DNA of 64,000 bases from Bacillus thermotolerans. Lineage in GTDB: Bacteria > Bacillota > Bacilli > Bacillales > Domibacillaceae. The notes under the pieces were generated by a model, which saw nothing but the letters and a program-made list of their open reading frames with translations, was not told where the DNA came from and did not search any database. Every line of letters begins with the position of its first letter. Positions within the stretch are counted from its first letter, which is position 1. The position numbers and the translations under genes are program-made. Positions 27,588 to 40,097 of the stretch are shown here, in pieces. The stretch spans positions 62,001 through 126,000 of the forward strand of contig NZ_JWJE02000002.1 of assembly GCF_000812025.2 (NCBI RefSeq), given 5' to 3'.

Positions 27588-29240
27588 TTATTGCAGGTCC
27601 ACCGGCACTCGCGCATCTTGTATTTCTTTTTCTAATTCCTGTTCATAGGCAGCTTTAACGGCCGGCTCCCATCCAAACACCTCAGCCATTACATCAATGA
27701 CCGGTTGCTTGTAGCGAATGACTTCCTCTATGCGGAAGAATAAGCTTCCTGTCCGACGAATAAAGAAGTCCACCGGCTTTGCAGCCATTTCATAATGAAT
27801 AGCATATAACAGCTGGAGATATAGCTTCTTAGGCAATTGATCAACTGTCTTATGTTCACGGGCAAGCTTAAAGAGCACATCTACATTAGAGCCATACATA
27901 CGGGCAAGGCTCTCTCCTTCTTCCCTCGTTAATCCGTAAGCTTCAGCTTCTTTTGCTTTGCTCGCTACAAACGCCTCTAGTTGTTTAGAGCCGCCAATAT
28001 CTCCTCCAGAAATCGGCAAATGAGCGGTTTGGCTCTCACTGAATAAGATGTCCGTTTCTTCCTTTAAACGCTTAGACACAAGATCTACGACCATTTCAGC
28101 CATCTTTCTGTAGCCAGTCAGCTTTCCTCCAGCAATCGTAATCAGTCCGCTGTCCCCTTCCCAAATCTCATCCTTTCTTGATATCTCAGAAGGATCTTTC
28201 CCCTCTTCATAGATAAGCGGGCGCACACCTGCCCAGCTGGACTCCACGTCTGTCTCCTGGATACTTACCTCTGGAAACATATAGCGGATCGCCTTCAGCA
28301 AATACTCCCGGTCCTCAGCCAGCATTTTCGGGTTCGCCTTGTCTTTATCATAAAACGTGTCTGTTGTACCGACATAAGCTTTCCCATCGCGAGGAATCGC
28401 AAAAACCATCCGGCCATCTGGTGTATCAAAGTATACTGCCTGCTTTAAAGGAAACTTAGATTGGTCGATGACAATGTGGGTACCTTTCGTAAGGCGCAGA
28501 TGCTTATTATTTACAGAATAATCCTTCTTGCGCACCTCATCCACCCATGGGCCAGCTGCGTTAACGACTTTGGTTGCTTGAATATTGATTGTCTCGCCAG
28601 TGAATAAGTCCTTTGCACGAATCCCCGTAACCTTTTGATTCTCATACAGGAACTCTTCCGCTTTGACATAATTGATAGAGACGGCGCCCTTTTCCACAGC
28701 TTTCTTCATGACTTCCATCGTTAAGCGGGCATCATCTGTCCGATACTCTACATAGTAACCGCCGCCTACCAAATCATTTTTCTTTACGAGCGGTTCCTTT
28801 TGCAGTGTCTGTTCTGCAGACAGCATAGACCGTCTCTCTGATTTTTTCACTCCAGCAAGAAAATCATATAACCGCAGGCCGATCCCTGTAGTGAACTTGC
28901 CGAATGTACCACCCTTATGCATTGGTAAAAGCATCCACTCAGGTGTCGTTACGTGAGGACCGTTTTCATATACGATTGCCCGCTCTTTTCCTATTTCAGC
29001 AACCATCTTTACTTCGAATTGTTTTAAATAACGTAAGCCGCCGTGCACAAGCTTTGTTGAACGGCTTGATGTCCCAGCCGCAAAATCCTGCATTTCAACA
29101 ACGGCTGTTTTCATGCCTCTCATCGTTGCATCCAGTGCAATGCCGGCTCCTGTAATCCCGCCTCCAATTACGACTAAATCAAATGCTTCTGTCCGCAGCT
29201 TATTTAACGTTTCTTTTCGTTTTAAGCTAGAAAATGTCAT
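27588..29240 (-). CDS. glpD: Aerobic glycerol-3-phosphate dehydrogenase
   Basis: A 550-aa FAD enzyme oxidising glycerol-3-phosphate to dihydroxyacetone phosphate and passing electrons to the quinone pool at the membrane. The dinucleotide fold [20 protein letters not shown] is near the N-terminus, followed by [15 protein letters not shown] and a C-terminal GlpD domain. The start is ATG 29240 with GGAGGG upstream; the longer frame to 29360 runs through the leader terminator. GlpP-type antitermination is indicated by the hairpin upstream. Confidence 0.95.
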   Translation of the reverse strand: MTFSSLKRKETLNKLRTEAFDLVVIGGGITGAGIALDATMRGMKTAVVEMQDFAAGTSSRSTKLVHGGLRYLKQFEVKMVAEIGKERAIVYENGPHVTTPEWMLLPMHKGGTFGKFTTGIGLRLYDFLAGVKKSERRSMLSAEQTLQKEPLVKKNDLVGGGYYVEYRTDDARLTMEVMKKAVEKGAVSINYVKAEEFLYENQKVTGIRAKDLFTGETINIQATKVVNAAGPWVDEVRKKDYSVNNKHLRLTKGTHIVIDQSKFPLKQAVYFDTPDGRMVFAIPRDGKAYVGTTDTFYDKDKANPKMLAEDREYLLKAIRYMFPEVSIQETDVESSWAGVRPLIYEEGKDPSEISRKDEIWEGDSGLITIAGGKLTGYRKMAEMVVDLVSKRLKEETDILFSESQTAHLPISGGDIGGSKQLEAFVASKAKEAEAYGLTREEGESLARMYGSNVDVLFKLAREHKTVDQLPKKLYLQLLYAIHYEMAAKPVDFFIRRTGSLFFRIEEVIRYKQPVIDVMAEVFGWEPAVKAAYEQELEKEIQDARVPVDLQ

Positions 29241-29281
29241 ATTATATTCCCTCCGCTTTCTATTTTCCCCGGCACTGTCCC

Positions 29282-29343
29282 AGAAAAACAAAAAGAGACT
29301 CGTCAAAGCATAACGGCATGATGCCGCTATGCAGACGAGTCTC
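29282..29343 (-). promoter_or_regulatory. GlpP-type leader terminator before glpD
   Basis: On the minus strand AGAGACTCGTC and GACGAGTCTCT form an 11-bp stem with an inner GCATAGCGGCAT/ATGCCGTTATGC stem, then TTTTTG-TTTTTC. It lies in the untranslated leader about 45 bases before glpD, where B. subtilis glpD has its GlpP-controlled terminator, and the glpP gene lies in this window. Confidence 0.8.
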
Positions 29344-29402
29344 TCAGATTCTCCGGACAATGTATTAACTTATCTTTATTATAAAGCAGCTTCGCTAAAA
29401 AT

Positions 29403-30914
<1,512 letters not shown>

Positions 30915-31736
30915 CTATCCAATATCTACTTGATTAGACACTGTCTGATGCTTCTTTCCTATTATAAATGCAACCAGCCAAACAGCTGCGGTTAGAATGG
31001 CAACCGCCCAGAATGCCGGCACTGTATCCCCAAGGAAAACCGACCGGTAAAACAAACCGCCAAGCGACCCGCCAAGAAGCGGTCCGATGACAGGAATCCA
31101 GGCATATGGCCAATTGGAACTCCCTTTACCTGCAATAGGAAGCAGGAAATGAGCCAGCCGCGGACCAAGGTCACGCGCCGGATTGATCGCATAGCCTGTC
31201 GTTCCTCCTAATGATACACCGATAGCTACGATCAACAATCCTACAATAAACGGATTTAGCCCTTCCGTAAACTGATTCGCTCCAATAGATAATATGCCGA
31301 CAGTCAAAATAAAAGTCCCAATGATTTCACTCAAAAGGTTGGAGGCCGTATGCTGAATAGCCGGCCCGGTAGCAAACACACCGAGCTTTGTCCCTTCGTC
31401 CTCTGTCACTCGCCAATGCGGATAAAAGTGAAGAAAAACTACGGCTGCCCCAAGAAAGGCGCCAATCATTTGAGCCGTTATATACGAAAGAACGTCTCCC
31501 CAAGCAAAATCTCCCGCAAACGCTAAAGCTAATGTCACAGCTGGATTTAAGTGAGCACCGCTGAATTGTCCGACCGCGTATACAGCCATCGCTACAGCTA
31601 ACCCCCAGCCAGCCGCGATGACGATCCAGCCAGACTGAAAAGCAAAGGATCCTTTTAAATTTACGTTCGCACACACACCCGCCCCGAAAATAATGAGCAA
31701 GGCCGTGCCAATCAATTCCCCCATGAATGGTGTCAT
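30915..31736 (-). CDS. glpF: Glycerol uptake facilitator GlpF
   Basis: A 273-aa aquaglyceroporin with six transmembrane segments and the two NPA boxes: HLNPAVT and AINPARDLGPR, the second with the arginine of the selectivity filter. It lets glycerol enter by diffusion. The start is ATG 31736 with AGAAGGGGAG upstream; the frame runs on to 31838 but through the leader hairpin. It forms an operon with glpK. Confidence 0.94.
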   Translation of the reverse strand: MTPFMGELIGTALLIIFGAGVCANVNLKGSFAFQSGWIVIAAGWGLAVAMAVYAVGQFSGAHLNPAVTLALAFAGDFAWGDVLSYITAQMIGAFLGAAVVFLHFYPHWRVTEDEGTKLGVFATGPAIQHTASNLLSEIIGTFILTVGILSIGANQFTEGLNPFIVGLLIVAIGVSLGGTTGYAINPARDLGPRLAHFLLPIAGKGSSNWPYAWIPVIGPLLGGSLGGLFYRSVFLGDTVPAFWAVAILTAAVWLVAFIIGKKHQTVSNQVDIG

Positions 31737-31755
31737 GTTCTCCCCTTCTTTCAGA

Positions 31756-31831
31756 CAAAATAAAAAGAACACAAAAACCACAACGAATACTCCTTCTTTA
31801 CAAAGGAATATGCTGTGAGTCTCCGTGTTCT
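31756..31831 (-). promoter_or_regulatory. GlpP-type leader terminator before glpFK
   Basis: On the minus strand AGAACAC and GTGTTCT form the outer stem of a long imperfect hairpin, followed by TTTTTATTTT. It lies between the promoter and the glpF start. GlpP is expected to bind here and let transcription through when glycerol-3-phosphate is present. Confidence 0.72.
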
Positions 31832-31857
31832 CTATCACAAATTATTAACTTGTTTCC

Positions 31858-31886
31858 ATCATAAATCTTTTTGTAAGCGGTGTCAA
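31858..31886 (-). promoter_or_regulatory. glpFK promoter
   Basis: On the minus strand TTGACA (31886-31881), a 17-base spacer and TATGAT (31863-31858). Confidence 0.88.
31871..31886. promoter_or_regulatory. CcpA catabolite-responsive element (cre)
   Basis: TTGTAAGCGGTGTCAA fits the consensus WTGNAANCGNWNNCAW at every fixed position and overlaps the -35 of the glpFK promoter, so glucose should block transcription through CcpA. Confidence 0.85.
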
Positions 31887-31908
31887 CAGTCTTGCACTTT
31901 CCCCTGTA

Positions 31909-32463
31909 CTAATAATACAGTTTCCATAGCTCCCGGTTAGAGGTTGTAATCGCACAGGCACCTGCCTCAAGCGCTGCCTCTACCTCTTCCTGGGTTTCAA
32001 TCAGCCCCCCGGCGAAGATCGGCTTTCCTGTTCTCTCGTGAAGTGTGTTAATTACCTTCGGCACCACTCCTGGGAGTACTTCAATGAAATCAGGATCCGT
32101 CCGCTCAATCAGTTTAATGCTTCTTTCGAGCGCGCTGGAATCAATCACAAATGCACGTTGGGTTGCCAGTAATCCTTTTTGCTTTGCTTTCACCAAGGCA
32201 TTGCCTTTTGTAGAGATCACCCCGTACGGCTTCGCATATTGAGCAATAAATTCAGCGGCGGGTTCATCGCTTGTTAAGCCATGGATCAAATCTAAATGTA
32301 AAAACATTTTTTTCTTTTGCTGGTGTGCGTACTCAAACACACTCTTTACCATGCCGATGTGCAGATCTAAGAAAACACCATATTCAAAAGGCGTTTCAAG
32401 CATTTTATCGAAGTCTTTCATCGTTCGAACTGCCGGCAAAATTTTTTGTCCATGAAAGCTCAT
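31909..32463 (-). CDS. glpP: Glycerol uptake operon antiterminator GlpP
   Basis: A 184-aa TIM-barrel-like RNA-binding antiterminator (B. subtilis GlpP 192 aa). Seen: MSFHGQKILPAVRTMKDF, FLDLHIGMVKS, LIHGLTSDEPAAEF, GVISTKGNALVKAKQKGL and IFAGGLIETQEEVEAAL. With glycerol-3-phosphate it binds the leader of glp mRNAs and prevents termination. The start is ATG 32463 with GAGGAG upstream; the longer frame overlaps mutL. It sits between mutL and glpF, with its own 11-bp hairpin upstream. Confidence 0.94.
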   Translation of the reverse strand: MSFHGQKILPAVRTMKDFDKMLETPFEYGVFLDLHIGMVKSVFEYAHQQKKKMFLHLDLIHGLTSDEPAAEFIAQYAKPYGVISTKGNALVKAKQKGLLATQRAFVIDSSALERSIKLIERTDPDFIEVLPGVVPKVINTLHERTGKPIFAGGLIETQEEVEAALEAGACAITTSNRELWKLYY

Positions 32464-32487
32464 GATTGATTCTCCTCGTCTTTTGTT

Positions 32488-32526
32488 CACTTCAGCCTCG
32501 TTCATAGATAGACCAAGGCTGAAGTG
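32488..32526. repeat. Inverted repeat between mutL and glpP
   Basis: CACTTCAGCCT (32488-32498 as its complement on the other arm) and AGGCTGAAGTG (32516-32526) form an 11-bp perfect stem with a 17-base loop. It has no T-run on either side, so it may end mutL transcripts with help from a factor, or shape the glpP leader. Confidence 0.55.
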
Positions 32527-32533
32527 TAGATCC

Positions 32534-34447
32534 TTACATAATTCGCTTAAACATTTTCTCAATTTCATAGGTGGAATAGTGAATAATAATTGGACGGCCG
32601 TGCGGGCAGGTGAACGGATCGCTGCTTCGTCTCAGATCATCCAGAAGCTGTTGGATTTCATCATGGCGAAGGTGATGGTTCGCTTTAATCGATGCCTTGC
32701 AGCTCATCATAATCGCTGCCTCTTCTCTCAGCTTTTTAATATCTACCTTCTTCATAGACAACAGCTGCTCAATGATTTCCTCGATCATCTGTTGCTCTTC
32801 CCCTTTTGGAAACCATTGCGGATGACTATTGACGATAAACGCCCGCTCTCCGAATGGCTCTAAGAAGATGCCTACCTCTTTTAACTCCTCTAAATGCTCA
32901 GTGATTTTAATACAATCATCCGCTGCATATTCGAGTGTCATTGGTACGAGCATATCCTGAAGCTCCTTTTCCACCTGTCCTACTTTTTCGCGGAAAAATT
33001 CATATTTCAACCGCTCCTGTGCCGCATGCTGGTCAATCATATAAAGCCCCTTTTCATTTTGGGCAAATATATACGTACCATGCATCTGGCCGATCGGATA
33101 AAGAGGCGGCAGACGGCTTTCATCATCCTCGCTTGGCTCTTCTTGCATCTCCACTTCTTCCTTTACAGCACTTGCTCCGAAGGCCGATTGGAGAAGATCC
33201 GGCTTTTCCTCCTTCAGCTCTGATGGAAAGAAAGGTTCTCTTGTTCCGGGCTCTGGCTCATATAGCTCCCTTGCATAGAGCTCCTTCATTTTCTCCGTCG
33301 GCAGCAGCTCCTCCTGCTTTTGAACAGGGGAAACAGGCACGGTTCGCACACGTTCTTCTTTCTGTCTCTTTTCAACATAACTCGTATGGTCAAGCGAAAA
33401 GGCCTGCTGATCGGACACCGGTTTAACCTTCTTCGGCGCCTGAACACTGCTCGGAATTAACGTTTCCTGTCGCCACGCTGAACGAATAGAAGAGGTAATC
33501 AGTTCCTTCAGCTCCTGCTCCTTACTAAAACGAACCTCGAGCTTTGAAGGGTGAACATTCACATCCACTAATATAGGATCCATCGTGATATGGAGAAGAG
33601 CAATGGGGTACCGGCCAATTGGAAGCAAGGTATGATACCCTTCTTGTACTGCCTTCGTTAAACTGTAATTTTTAATAAACCGTCCATTCACCATGGTAGA
33701 AAGGTAATTTCTCGAGGCACGTGTCACCTCAGGAAGAGCGATCCAGCCGCTCACATCAAAATCAAGAGAAGAAGCGGTCAGCGGAATCATCTTCTTCGCT
33801 GTATTTAACCCATAAATAGCCGCCAGTACCTGACGTACATCACCGTTTCCCGTCGTATGCAGCAGTTCTCTTCCGTTATGGCGAAGCCGAATAGCCGCTT
33901 CCGGGTGAGCCAGGGCCAGACGGTTGACAACATCCGTGATATTTCCAAGCTCTGTGTGAACCGTTTTCATATATTTCAGCCGTGCCGGTGTATTGAAAAA
34001 TAAACCTGACACCTTTATATCTGTTCCTTTTCGACTCGAGGCCGGTTCATGCTCCTGTATGACACCACCTGAAAGAACCAGCTTTGTGCCCGGCCCTTCT
34101 CCGGTTCCGGTCGTCACAGACAGCTCTGATACCGCTGCGATGCTCGGAAGCGCCTCTCCTCTAAAGCCGAGCGTGCGAATACGGAACAAGTCATTTTCAT
34201 CTTTGATCTTACTCGTTGCATGACGGGAAAAAGCCGTAAGCACATCCTCTGGGGCAATGCCATCACCGTTATCCAAGACACGAATGCTTTCAAGGCCTGC
34301 TTCTTCCACGTCAACTTCAATGACCGTACTGTTTGCATCAAGCGCATTTTCTATAAGTTCTTTTACGACGGAAGCGGGCCGCTCTACCACTTCCCCGGCT
34401 GCAATTTTATTAGCCAGTTCATCGCCAAGCTGAATGATCTTTCCCAA
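32534..34447 (-). CDS. mutL: DNA mismatch repair protein MutL
   Basis: A 637-aa mismatch repair protein. N-terminal GHKL ATPase: [28 protein letters not shown]; then a variable linker (about 340-450); then a C-terminal endonuclease domain with the metal motif [12 protein letters not shown] (DQHAX2EX4E), [12 protein letters not shown] and CPHGRP. These endonuclease residues are those of species that lack MutH. The start is TTG 34447 with GGAGAGTGAAGGAAG upstream. It follows mutS by 61 bases, as in B. subtilis. Confidence 0.96.
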   Translation of the reverse strand: MGKIIQLGDELANKIAAGEVVERPASVVKELIENALDANSTVIEVDVEEAGLESIRVLDNGDGIAPEDVLTAFSRHATSKIKDENDLFRIRTLGFRGEALPSIAAVSELSVTTGTGEGPGTKLVLSGGVIQEHEPASSRKGTDIKVSGLFFNTPARLKYMKTVHTELGNITDVVNRLALAHPEAAIRLRHNGRELLHTTGNGDVRQVLAAIYGLNTAKKMIPLTASSLDFDVSGWIALPEVTRASRNYLSTMVNGRFIKNYSLTKAVQEGYHTLLPIGRYPIALLHITMDPILVDVNVHPSKLEVRFSKEQELKELITSSIRSAWRQETLIPSSVQAPKKVKPVSDQQAFSLDHTSYVEKRQKEERVRTVPVSPVQKQEELLPTEKMKELYARELYEPEPGTREPFFPSELKEEKPDLLQSAFGASAVKEEVEMQEEPSEDDESRLPPLYPIGQMHGTYIFAQNEKGLYMIDQHAAQERLKYEFFREKVGQVEKELQDMLVPMTLEYAADDCIKITEHLEELKEVGIFLEPFGERAFIVNSHPQWFPKGEEQQMIEEIIEQLLSMKKVDIKKLREEAAIMMSCKASIKANHHLRHDEIQQLLDDLRRSSDPFTCPHGRPIIIHYSTYEIEKMFKRIM

Positions 34448-34508
34448 CTTCCTTCACTCTCCTTCTGGTCATTGTGTTCTTTATTCCGGTACAAATAGCC
34501 GGAAAAGA

Positions 34509-37130
34509 TTACGATTTCTTAAGCTTTTTTTGCAGGGCATATAAGGCATTCATTGCCTCTAATGGAGTCATCTCCAGCAGATCATAGGACTTCAATTCTT
34601 CAATAATATGTTTCTCTTTAGGTGAAGCCGGTTTGGAAGATACAGAAGCTGGTTCTTCTTCAAAGAAAGAGAGCTGGCCTGCTGCCTCTTTCACGACCGT
34701 TTTCTGCTCTTGCTTTTCCCCCTCTTGTACCCTCACTTTAGGGGACGCGGCGGCCTCTTCCTTCTCAAACTCCTTAAGCAGGGCTGCTGCCCGCTCAATC
34801 AGTTCATCAGGAAGCTCCGCCAGCTGGGCAACATGAATACCGTAGCTTTTATCAGCCGCTCCCTCCTTAATTTTATGAAGAAAAACGACTCTCCCATTTT
34901 GCTCTACCGCGCTGACGTGTACATTCTTCAAGCGGGAAAGCTCTTCCTCTAGTACCGTTAACTCATGATAATGGGTAGAAAAGAGCGTTTTAGCCTGGAT
35001 ATGCTCATGTATATACTCAATAATCGCCTGGGCAAGAGCCATGCCGTCATAAGTAGAGGTGCCGCGCCCGATTTCATCGAATAGGATGAGTGATTGTCTC
35101 GTTGCATTGGTTACGGCATTTTTAGCTTCAAGCATTTCTACCATAAATGTGCTTTGTCCCGAAATTAAATCATCCGCTGCACCAATTCTCGTAAATACTT
35201 GATCAAACACCGGTACAACTGCTTCGGACGCAGGCACGAAGCAGCCGATCTGTGCCATTACCGCCGTTAAAGCAATTTGTCTCATATACGTGCTCTTACC
35301 CGACATATTAGGACCTGTGACGAGAAGCATTTCCCGTTCCTCGTCCATCACGCAATCATTCGGCACATACTCCTGAGAATCCATTACCTTTTCTACTACC
35401 GGGTGACGTCCATCTTTAATAAAGAGCTCCCGGCTATTGGTGAGCTGCGGCTTCACATATTGACGCTTCTCACTGACCTCTGCAAAGCATTGCAACACAT
35501 CCAGCTCACTGACAAGACGAGACAGCTCCTGCAGCTGCGGAATAAATTCTTTTACCTGCTCCCTCACTTCCAGGAACAGCTCGTATTCAAGCTCGACGCT
35601 TTTTTCATTCGCCTGCAGAATGAGCGTCTCTTTCTCCTTCAATTCAGGTGTAATAAAGCGCTCGCAGTTTGCAAGTGTTTGCTTTCTCTCATACCGGTCA
35701 TCCTGAAGCAAGTGAAGGTTTGCCTTTGTCACCTCAATATAATAGCCAAAAATCCGGTTATAGCCGATTTTGAGCGATTTAATACCTGTTCTTTCCCGTT
35801 CTTCTGCTTGAAGGTTGGCAATCCAGTTCTTGCCGTTTCGGCTGGCATCTCTATATTCATCAAGCTCCGGATGGAAGCCTTCCCGAATGATCCCTCCTTC
35901 TTTCACTGAGATCGGCGGCTGTTCCACTAGTGCCCGCTCCAATAAATCAGTTAATTCCTCGCAAGGATTCATCGCCTTTGAAAGCTTATGCACAGCCGGG
36001 CTCTGAATTTGAAGCAGCAGTTCCTTTAGTACAGGGATCTGCTGGAGAGACTTTTTCAGCTGCACAAGATCGCGGCCGTTTACATTGCCAAATGCAACCC
36101 TTCCTGCCAACCTCTCCAAATCATATACTTCCTTCAGCAGCTCTCTCACTTCCTGACGTTCAAAGAAGGAGCCAATCAGCACCTCCACCATGGATAAACG
36201 TTCATTGATCTTCCCAGGATCAATCAGCGGCCGGTCAATCCATTGCTTTAACATTCGACCTCCCATAGCTGTCATTGTTTCATCGAGCAGCCATAACAGC
36301 GAGCCTTTCTTTCCTTTTGATCGAATCGTTTCTGTTAATTCCAGATTTCGTTTTGAATAAAAATCTATTTTCATAAATTGGTTGACTTCGTATACAATAA
36401 CCGGCTGCAGATGAGTAAGGCTTCTCTTTTGCGTCCGGTGCAAATAATGAAAAAGCAATGAAACGGCTGTCCGCAAAGCTGAGTCAGCCACTTCCTCCAT
36501 CAATGCCTGGAAGTCCTCTTGTTCCTCTGCAGTGTCCTCTATGGACAGAGTCACCTGCAGACGCTCTTTCAGCTGTTTCCGTACCAGCTCGTCCAATTCT
36601 TCTTGAATAACAATTTCCTTCGCGCGCAGCGTAGATATCTCATTGATTACTTCATCCAATGCAGAAAGCTTTGCAGTCCGGCTCTCTCCAGTAGAAACAT
36701 CGCAGAATGCTAAAGCATATGTATCATCAGCCTCGTGAATAAGCGCTGCAATGTAATTATTCTCCTTCTCCTGCAACCCTTTCCCTTCCATGACCGTGCC
36801 TGGGGTAATAAGCTGAACGACCTCCCGCTTCACCACACCCTTAGCCTGCTTGGGATCCTCTGTCTGCTCGCAGATGGCTACCTTGTATCCCAATTCAACT
36901 AGCTGTTCAATATAAGAAGCAGCAGAATGATAAGGCACCCCACACATTGGAATACGCCCGGATTGGCCCCCATCTCTGCTCGTTAATGTAATCTCTAAAA
37001 GCTGGCTGGCTTTTGTCGCATCTTCAAAAAACATCTCATAAAAGTCGCCTAAACGAAAAAATAAAAAGGCATCTTCGTACTGTGCCTTCACTGTCAAATA
37101 TTGCTGGATCATTGGTGTGTATTGCTTCAT
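34509..37130 (-). CDS. mutS: DNA mismatch repair protein MutS
   Basis: A protein of 873 aa that recognises mismatches. Domain I carries the mismatch-reading Phe-X-Glu in [13 protein letters not shown] (about residues 33-45); the C-terminal ATPase has Walker [15 protein letters not shown] and Walker [14 protein letters not shown], then an HTH and a tail for dimer contacts. The start is ATG 37130 with AAAGGGA nine bases upstream; a TTG three codons earlier lies too close to that site. Confidence 0.96.
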   Translation of the reverse strand: MKQYTPMIQQYLTVKAQYEDAFLFFRLGDFYEMFFEDATKASQLLEITLTSRDGGQSGRIPMCGVPYHSAASYIEQLVELGYKVAICEQTEDPKQAKGVVKREVVQLITPGTVMEGKGLQEKENNYIAALIHEADDTYALAFCDVSTGESRTAKLSALDEVINEISTLRAKEIVIQEELDELVRKQLKERLQVTLSIEDTAEEQEDFQALMEEVADSALRTAVSLLFHYLHRTQKRSLTHLQPVIVYEVNQFMKIDFYSKRNLELTETIRSKGKKGSLLWLLDETMTAMGGRMLKQWIDRPLIDPGKINERLSMVEVLIGSFFERQEVRELLKEVYDLERLAGRVAFGNVNGRDLVQLKKSLQQIPVLKELLLQIQSPAVHKLSKAMNPCEELTDLLERALVEQPPISVKEGGIIREGFHPELDEYRDASRNGKNWIANLQAEERERTGIKSLKIGYNRIFGYYIEVTKANLHLLQDDRYERKQTLANCERFITPELKEKETLILQANEKSVELEYELFLEVREQVKEFIPQLQELSRLVSELDVLQCFAEVSEKRQYVKPQLTNSRELFIKDGRHPVVEKVMDSQEYVPNDCVMDEEREMLLVTGPNMSGKSTYMRQIALTAVMAQIGCFVPASEAVVPVFDQVFTRIGAADDLISGQSTFMVEMLEAKNAVTNATRQSLILFDEIGRGTSTYDGMALAQAIIEYIHEHIQAKTLFSTHYHELTVLEEELSRLKNVHVSAVEQNGRVVFLHKIKEGAADKSYGIHVAQLAELPDELIERAAALLKEFEKEEAAASPKVRVQEGEKQEQKTVVKEAAGQLSFFEEEPASVSSKPASPKEKHIIEELKSYDLLEMTPLEAMNALYALQKKLKKS

Positions 37131-37211
37131 CTGTCCCAATCCCTTTCAAGAAATCGTAGCTATGTTCAACTTCACATTATACCATACTCTGCTTTTGCCC
37201 GCTTACACAAA

Positions 37212-37240
37212 CAATGCGAACTGGAAGGTTCCAGTTCGCA
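37212..37240 (-). terminator. Terminator-like hairpin after cotE
   Basis: On the minus strand ATGCGAACTGGAA and TTCCAGTTCGCAT form a 13-bp perfect stem just past the cotE stop; the following TGTTTGTG is only weakly T-rich. Confidence 0.65.
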
Positions 37241-37246
37241 TGCTTG

Positions 37247-37780
37247 TTAGTCTTTTTTATGATCTATAAAAGCCGTATCCAAGTCTTCATAATCATCATC
37301 ATCTATATCAAAGTCCCAGTCATCATCACACCCGTCAGGATTTACTGCTACGCATACCTTAGTTTCGCCTACAACCTCCACTAAAAATTCTCTTTCTGCC
37401 TGCACAACAATTCTTGTTCCATTCGAAGTGATTTCCGCTTCACAGCAATTGGGCTGCTGGAGCACCCTGGCCATGACTTCATTATCATCGAAACAGTGTT
37501 CGTCCCGATACTTCAGCTTAATGATATCTTTATACTCTACTTTTTCCGTTACGACTGAAGTTCTGGTATTGTCATGATGTGAATACCACACGTTAATGTC
37601 GTATGTCCCATGCACTTCTACTTTTCTGCCTGTTTTTTTTGCTTTATATTCATGATTAATAATCCAGCAGCCTAAAATGCTCGATGGATGATGCGGCGGA
37701 CAAATGGTGTGATGCGTCTGAGTAAACTTCCGGCCTTTGGCAACGACCGACTTCGTAATAATCTCTCTATATTCTGCCAT
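37247..37780 (-). CDS. cotE: Outer spore coat morphogenetic protein CotE
   Basis: A 177-aa protein matching B. subtilis Cot[21 protein letters not shown] at the start, then [46 protein letters not shown] and [16 protein letters not shown], with an acidic tail (about 150-170). CotE gathers most outer coat proteins around the forespore. The ATG at 37780 follows AAGGAGGG; the frame continues to 37831. It lies between ricA and mutS, as in B. subtilis. Confidence 0.95.
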   Translation of the reverse strand: MAEYREIITKSVVAKGRKFTQTHHTICPPHHPSSILGCWIINHEYKAKKTGRKVEVHGTYDINVWYSHHDNTRTSVVTEKVEYKDIIKLKYRDEHCFDDNEVMARVLQQPNCCEAEITSNGTRIVVQAEREFLVEVVGETKVCVAVNPDGCDDDWDFDIDDDDYEDLDTAFIDHKKD

Positions 37781-37861
37781 TCGAGCGTCCCTCCTTGCAT
37801 GTTCTCCATTTATCATATGCACGGAAACCATGACATGTGCCTAGAACATACAAAAAATTAA

Positions 37862-37891
37862 AAAAGCACCAGCTGGCTTAGCTGATGCTTA
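37862..37891 (-). terminator. Intrinsic terminator after ricA
   Basis: On the minus strand AGCATCAGCT and AGCTGGTGCT form a 10-bp stem with a G-U pair, followed by TTTTTTAATTTTTT. Confidence 0.85.
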
Positions 37892-37906
37892 GTACAAAAA
37901 GACCTC

Positions 37907-38338
37907 TTAACGGCAGCCTCCTGGCATGCTGTTTTTTACCTGAGCGCCGGTTTGTCCGCGAAGCAGATCTCCGCCGGTCGACTCAATAATATCGTTTGTC
38001 ACTGTATTTGAAATAGCTGAAGTAACGATTTGTAAAATGTCATTTACTTCTACTTGAGATTCCTTAAATTGCTGAACAATAGGAAGCTCATCTAGCTCCT
38101 GTTCGATCTTTGCCATCTTTTCTTCCACCATTTTTAACGCTTCAGTCTTGCCATAGTGCTGGAAGTTAACAGCTTGTTTTTGCAAGCTTTTCAAACTGGC
38201 AATCTTCTCACGCACTTTTTGATTTTCATGAATTTTCGCTTCTGCTTCTTTAAAAAATTCTACTTCTTCCGTTTCAGCAATCATGTGCGCAAGCTCTGTT
38301 GCTTTTGCCAGAATATCATCCTTTGTAAACTTCTTCAT
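37907..38338 (-). CDS. ricA: RicA/YmcA, subunit of the RicAFT (YlbF-YmcA-YaaT) complex
   Basis: A 143-aa helical YlbF/YmcA-family protein. It begins MKKFTKDDILAKATELAHMI and ends in GGCR, with the C-terminal cysteine that ligates an iron-sulfur cluster in the RicAFT complex. That complex promotes mRNA processing by RNase Y (also encoded here) and helps sporulation, competence and biofilm formation. It follows miaB with one base between, so the two are surely cotranscribed. Confidence 0.93.
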   Translation of the reverse strand: MKKFTKDDILAKATELAHMIAETEEVEFFKEAEAKIHENQKVREKIASLKSLQKQAVNFQHYGKTEALKMVEEKMAKIEQELDELPIVQQFKESQVEVNDILQIVTSAISNTVTNDIIESTGGDLLRGQTGAQVKNSMPGGCR

Positions 38339-38339
38339 C

Positions 38340-39884
38340 TCACTTCACCTCAGCCAGCTCATGTTCTTCTACCATTTCCCCGTTTAACGACCATGTTTTC
38401 GCTTCTGTGATTTTCACATTGACGATTTTACCAATCGCTGTTTTAGGTCCTTTGAAGTTCACAAGCTTGTTCTTATTTGTGTAGCCTGCCAGAATGTCAG
38501 GGTTGTTTTTGCTTTCTCCCTCTACAAGCACTGGTACTACTTGTCCTTTATACTTAGCCATTGCTTCAGCTGAAAGCTCATTAACCACTGCATTCAAGCG
38601 CTGAAGACGATCTTTCTTCACTTCCATCGGCACGTTATCTTTCATTTTTGCGGCCGGTGTGCCTTCACGAGGGGAATAAATAAATGTATAGGCAGCTTCA
38701 AAACCAACTTCACGATATAAAGAAAGCGTCTCTTCGAATTGCTCTTCCGTTTCATTCGGATAGCCCACAATAATATCGGTTGTTAAAGCCACATCAGGGA
38801 TCGCTGCTTTAATCTTGCGTACCAGCTCCAAGTACTGTTCACGAGTATATTTACGCGCCATGATCTTCAATACATCTGTTGACCCGGACTGAACTGGTAA
38901 ATGGATATGATCCATTAAGTTGCCTCTCTTCGCGAGTACCTCGATTAGACGATCGTCGAAGTCACGCGGATGGCTTGTTGTGAAGCGAACACGCGGAATG
39001 TTGATTTTTCGGATTTCATCCATTAAATCGCCCAGACCGTATTTCATGTCCTCAAAGTCTTTGCCGTAAGCATTAACGTTTTGGCCTAACAGCGTAATCT
39101 CCTGATAGCCCTGTGCCGCTAAATGACGCACCTCTTGAATAATTTCTTCCGGGCGGCGGCTCCGCTCTTTCCCGCGTGTATATGGAACGATGCAGTACGT
39201 ACAGAATTTATCACAGCCGTACATGATATTTACCCATGCCTTGATATTTCCGCGGCGCACCTTCGGAAGGTTCTCTAATACATCACCTTCTTTAGACCAC
39301 ACTTCTACAACCATTTCCTTTGACATATACGCTTCTTGCAGCAGCTCAGGAAGGCGGTGAATATTATGCGTGCCAAAGATCATGTCTACATGGTTATATG
39401 TCTTAAGAATTTTGTTTACTACCGACTCCTCTTGAGACATACATCCGCACACTCCTAAGAGAAGATCAGGGTTCTCTTGCTTATAGCGCTTCAAATGACC
39501 AAGTTCGCCGAATACTTTATTCTCCGCATTCTCACGGATTGCACATGTATTAAGCAGAACCACGTTCGCCTCTTCTACATTCTCTGTCGCTTCGTATCCG
39601 AGAGCCATAAAAATGCCGGCCATCACTTCCGTATCATGCTCGTTCATTTGACAGCCGTACGTTCGAATATAGAACTTTCGGCCATTCCCCATGCCACGGA
39701 ACTTTTCATCAATTTTAAAGTCGTTATGGTATTTCACTTCTTCCTTCCCGCGCTTTTTCGCATCTTTTAGGGAAGGAGGGACAAATACTGTTTCAAAATA
39801 CTTGCTGTAATCCTTTTCGGATTTTTTGTCCGTTGGATTTTTCTCAGTTGTTTGCTGGCCTTGCAGGCGTTGTTCTTCGTTCAT
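38340..39884 (-). CDS. miaB: tRNA methylthiotransferase MiaB
   Basis: A 514-aa radical SAM enzyme converting i6A37 to ms2i6A37, the step after MiaA. The N-terminal UPF0004 domain has [23 protein letters not shown] and CGCMSQEE (three cysteines for the auxiliary cluster); the radical SAM site is [17 protein letters not shown] (CX3CX2C); a TRAM domain ends the protein. The start is ATG 39884 with GAAAGGAG upstream. A structured leader precedes it. Confidence 0.95.
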   Translation of the reverse strand: MNEEQRLQGQQTTEKNPTDKKSEKDYSKYFETVFVPPSLKDAKKRGKEEVKYHNDFKIDEKFRGMGNGRKFYIRTYGCQMNEHDTEVMAGIFMALGYEATENVEEANVVLLNTCAIRENAENKVFGELGHLKRYKQENPDLLLGVCGCMSQEESVVNKILKTYNHVDMIFGTHNIHRLPELLQEAYMSKEMVVEVWSKEGDVLENLPKVRRGNIKAWVNIMYGCDKFCTYCIVPYTRGKERSRRPEEIIQEVRHLAAQGYQEITLLGQNVNAYGKDFEDMKYGLGDLMDEIRKINIPRVRFTTSHPRDFDDRLIEVLAKRGNLMDHIHLPVQSGSTDVLKIMARKYTREQYLELVRKIKAAIPDVALTTDIIVGYPNETEEQFEETLSLYREVGFEAAYTFIYSPREGTPAAKMKDNVPMEVKKDRLQRLNAVVNELSAEAMAKYKGQVVPVLVEGESKNNPDILAGYTNKNKLVNFKGPKTAIGKIVNVKITEAKTWSLNGEMVEEHELAEVK

Positions 39885-39902
39885 AAATAAACTCCTTTCT
39901 CT

Positions 39903-39960
39903 CGTTGTACATCCTATATGAAAGATCATCAGCAAAGCCTGATCAGACCCTTGTACAACG
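39903..39960 (-). promoter_or_regulatory. Nested inverted repeat in the miaB leader
   Basis: CGTTGTACA (39903-39911) and TGTACAACG (39952-39960) are a perfect 9-bp inverted repeat, and GATCA/TGATC (39924-39928/39940-39944) nests inside it. It lies directly before the miaB ribosome binding site and has no T-run, so it is not an ordinary terminator. It might be a leader structure or an operator. Confidence 0.5.
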
Positions 39961-40063
39961 GCCCTCTTTTATCAAGGCTCTGCATGCATCTTTTCCTGCC
40001 ATTGTACACATTACTTTAGTATAAAGGTTTCTATTTGATTAAACAATAGATTGCCTGCGAACA

Positions 40064-40092
40064 AAACAAAAACCCGCAAAAGCGGGTTTTCG
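40064..40092 (-). terminator. Intrinsic terminator after korB
   Basis: On the minus strand AAAACCCGC and GCGGGTTTT form a 9-bp stem followed by TGTTTTGTT, just past the korB stop. Confidence 0.85.
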
Positions 40093-40097
40093 TCTGC

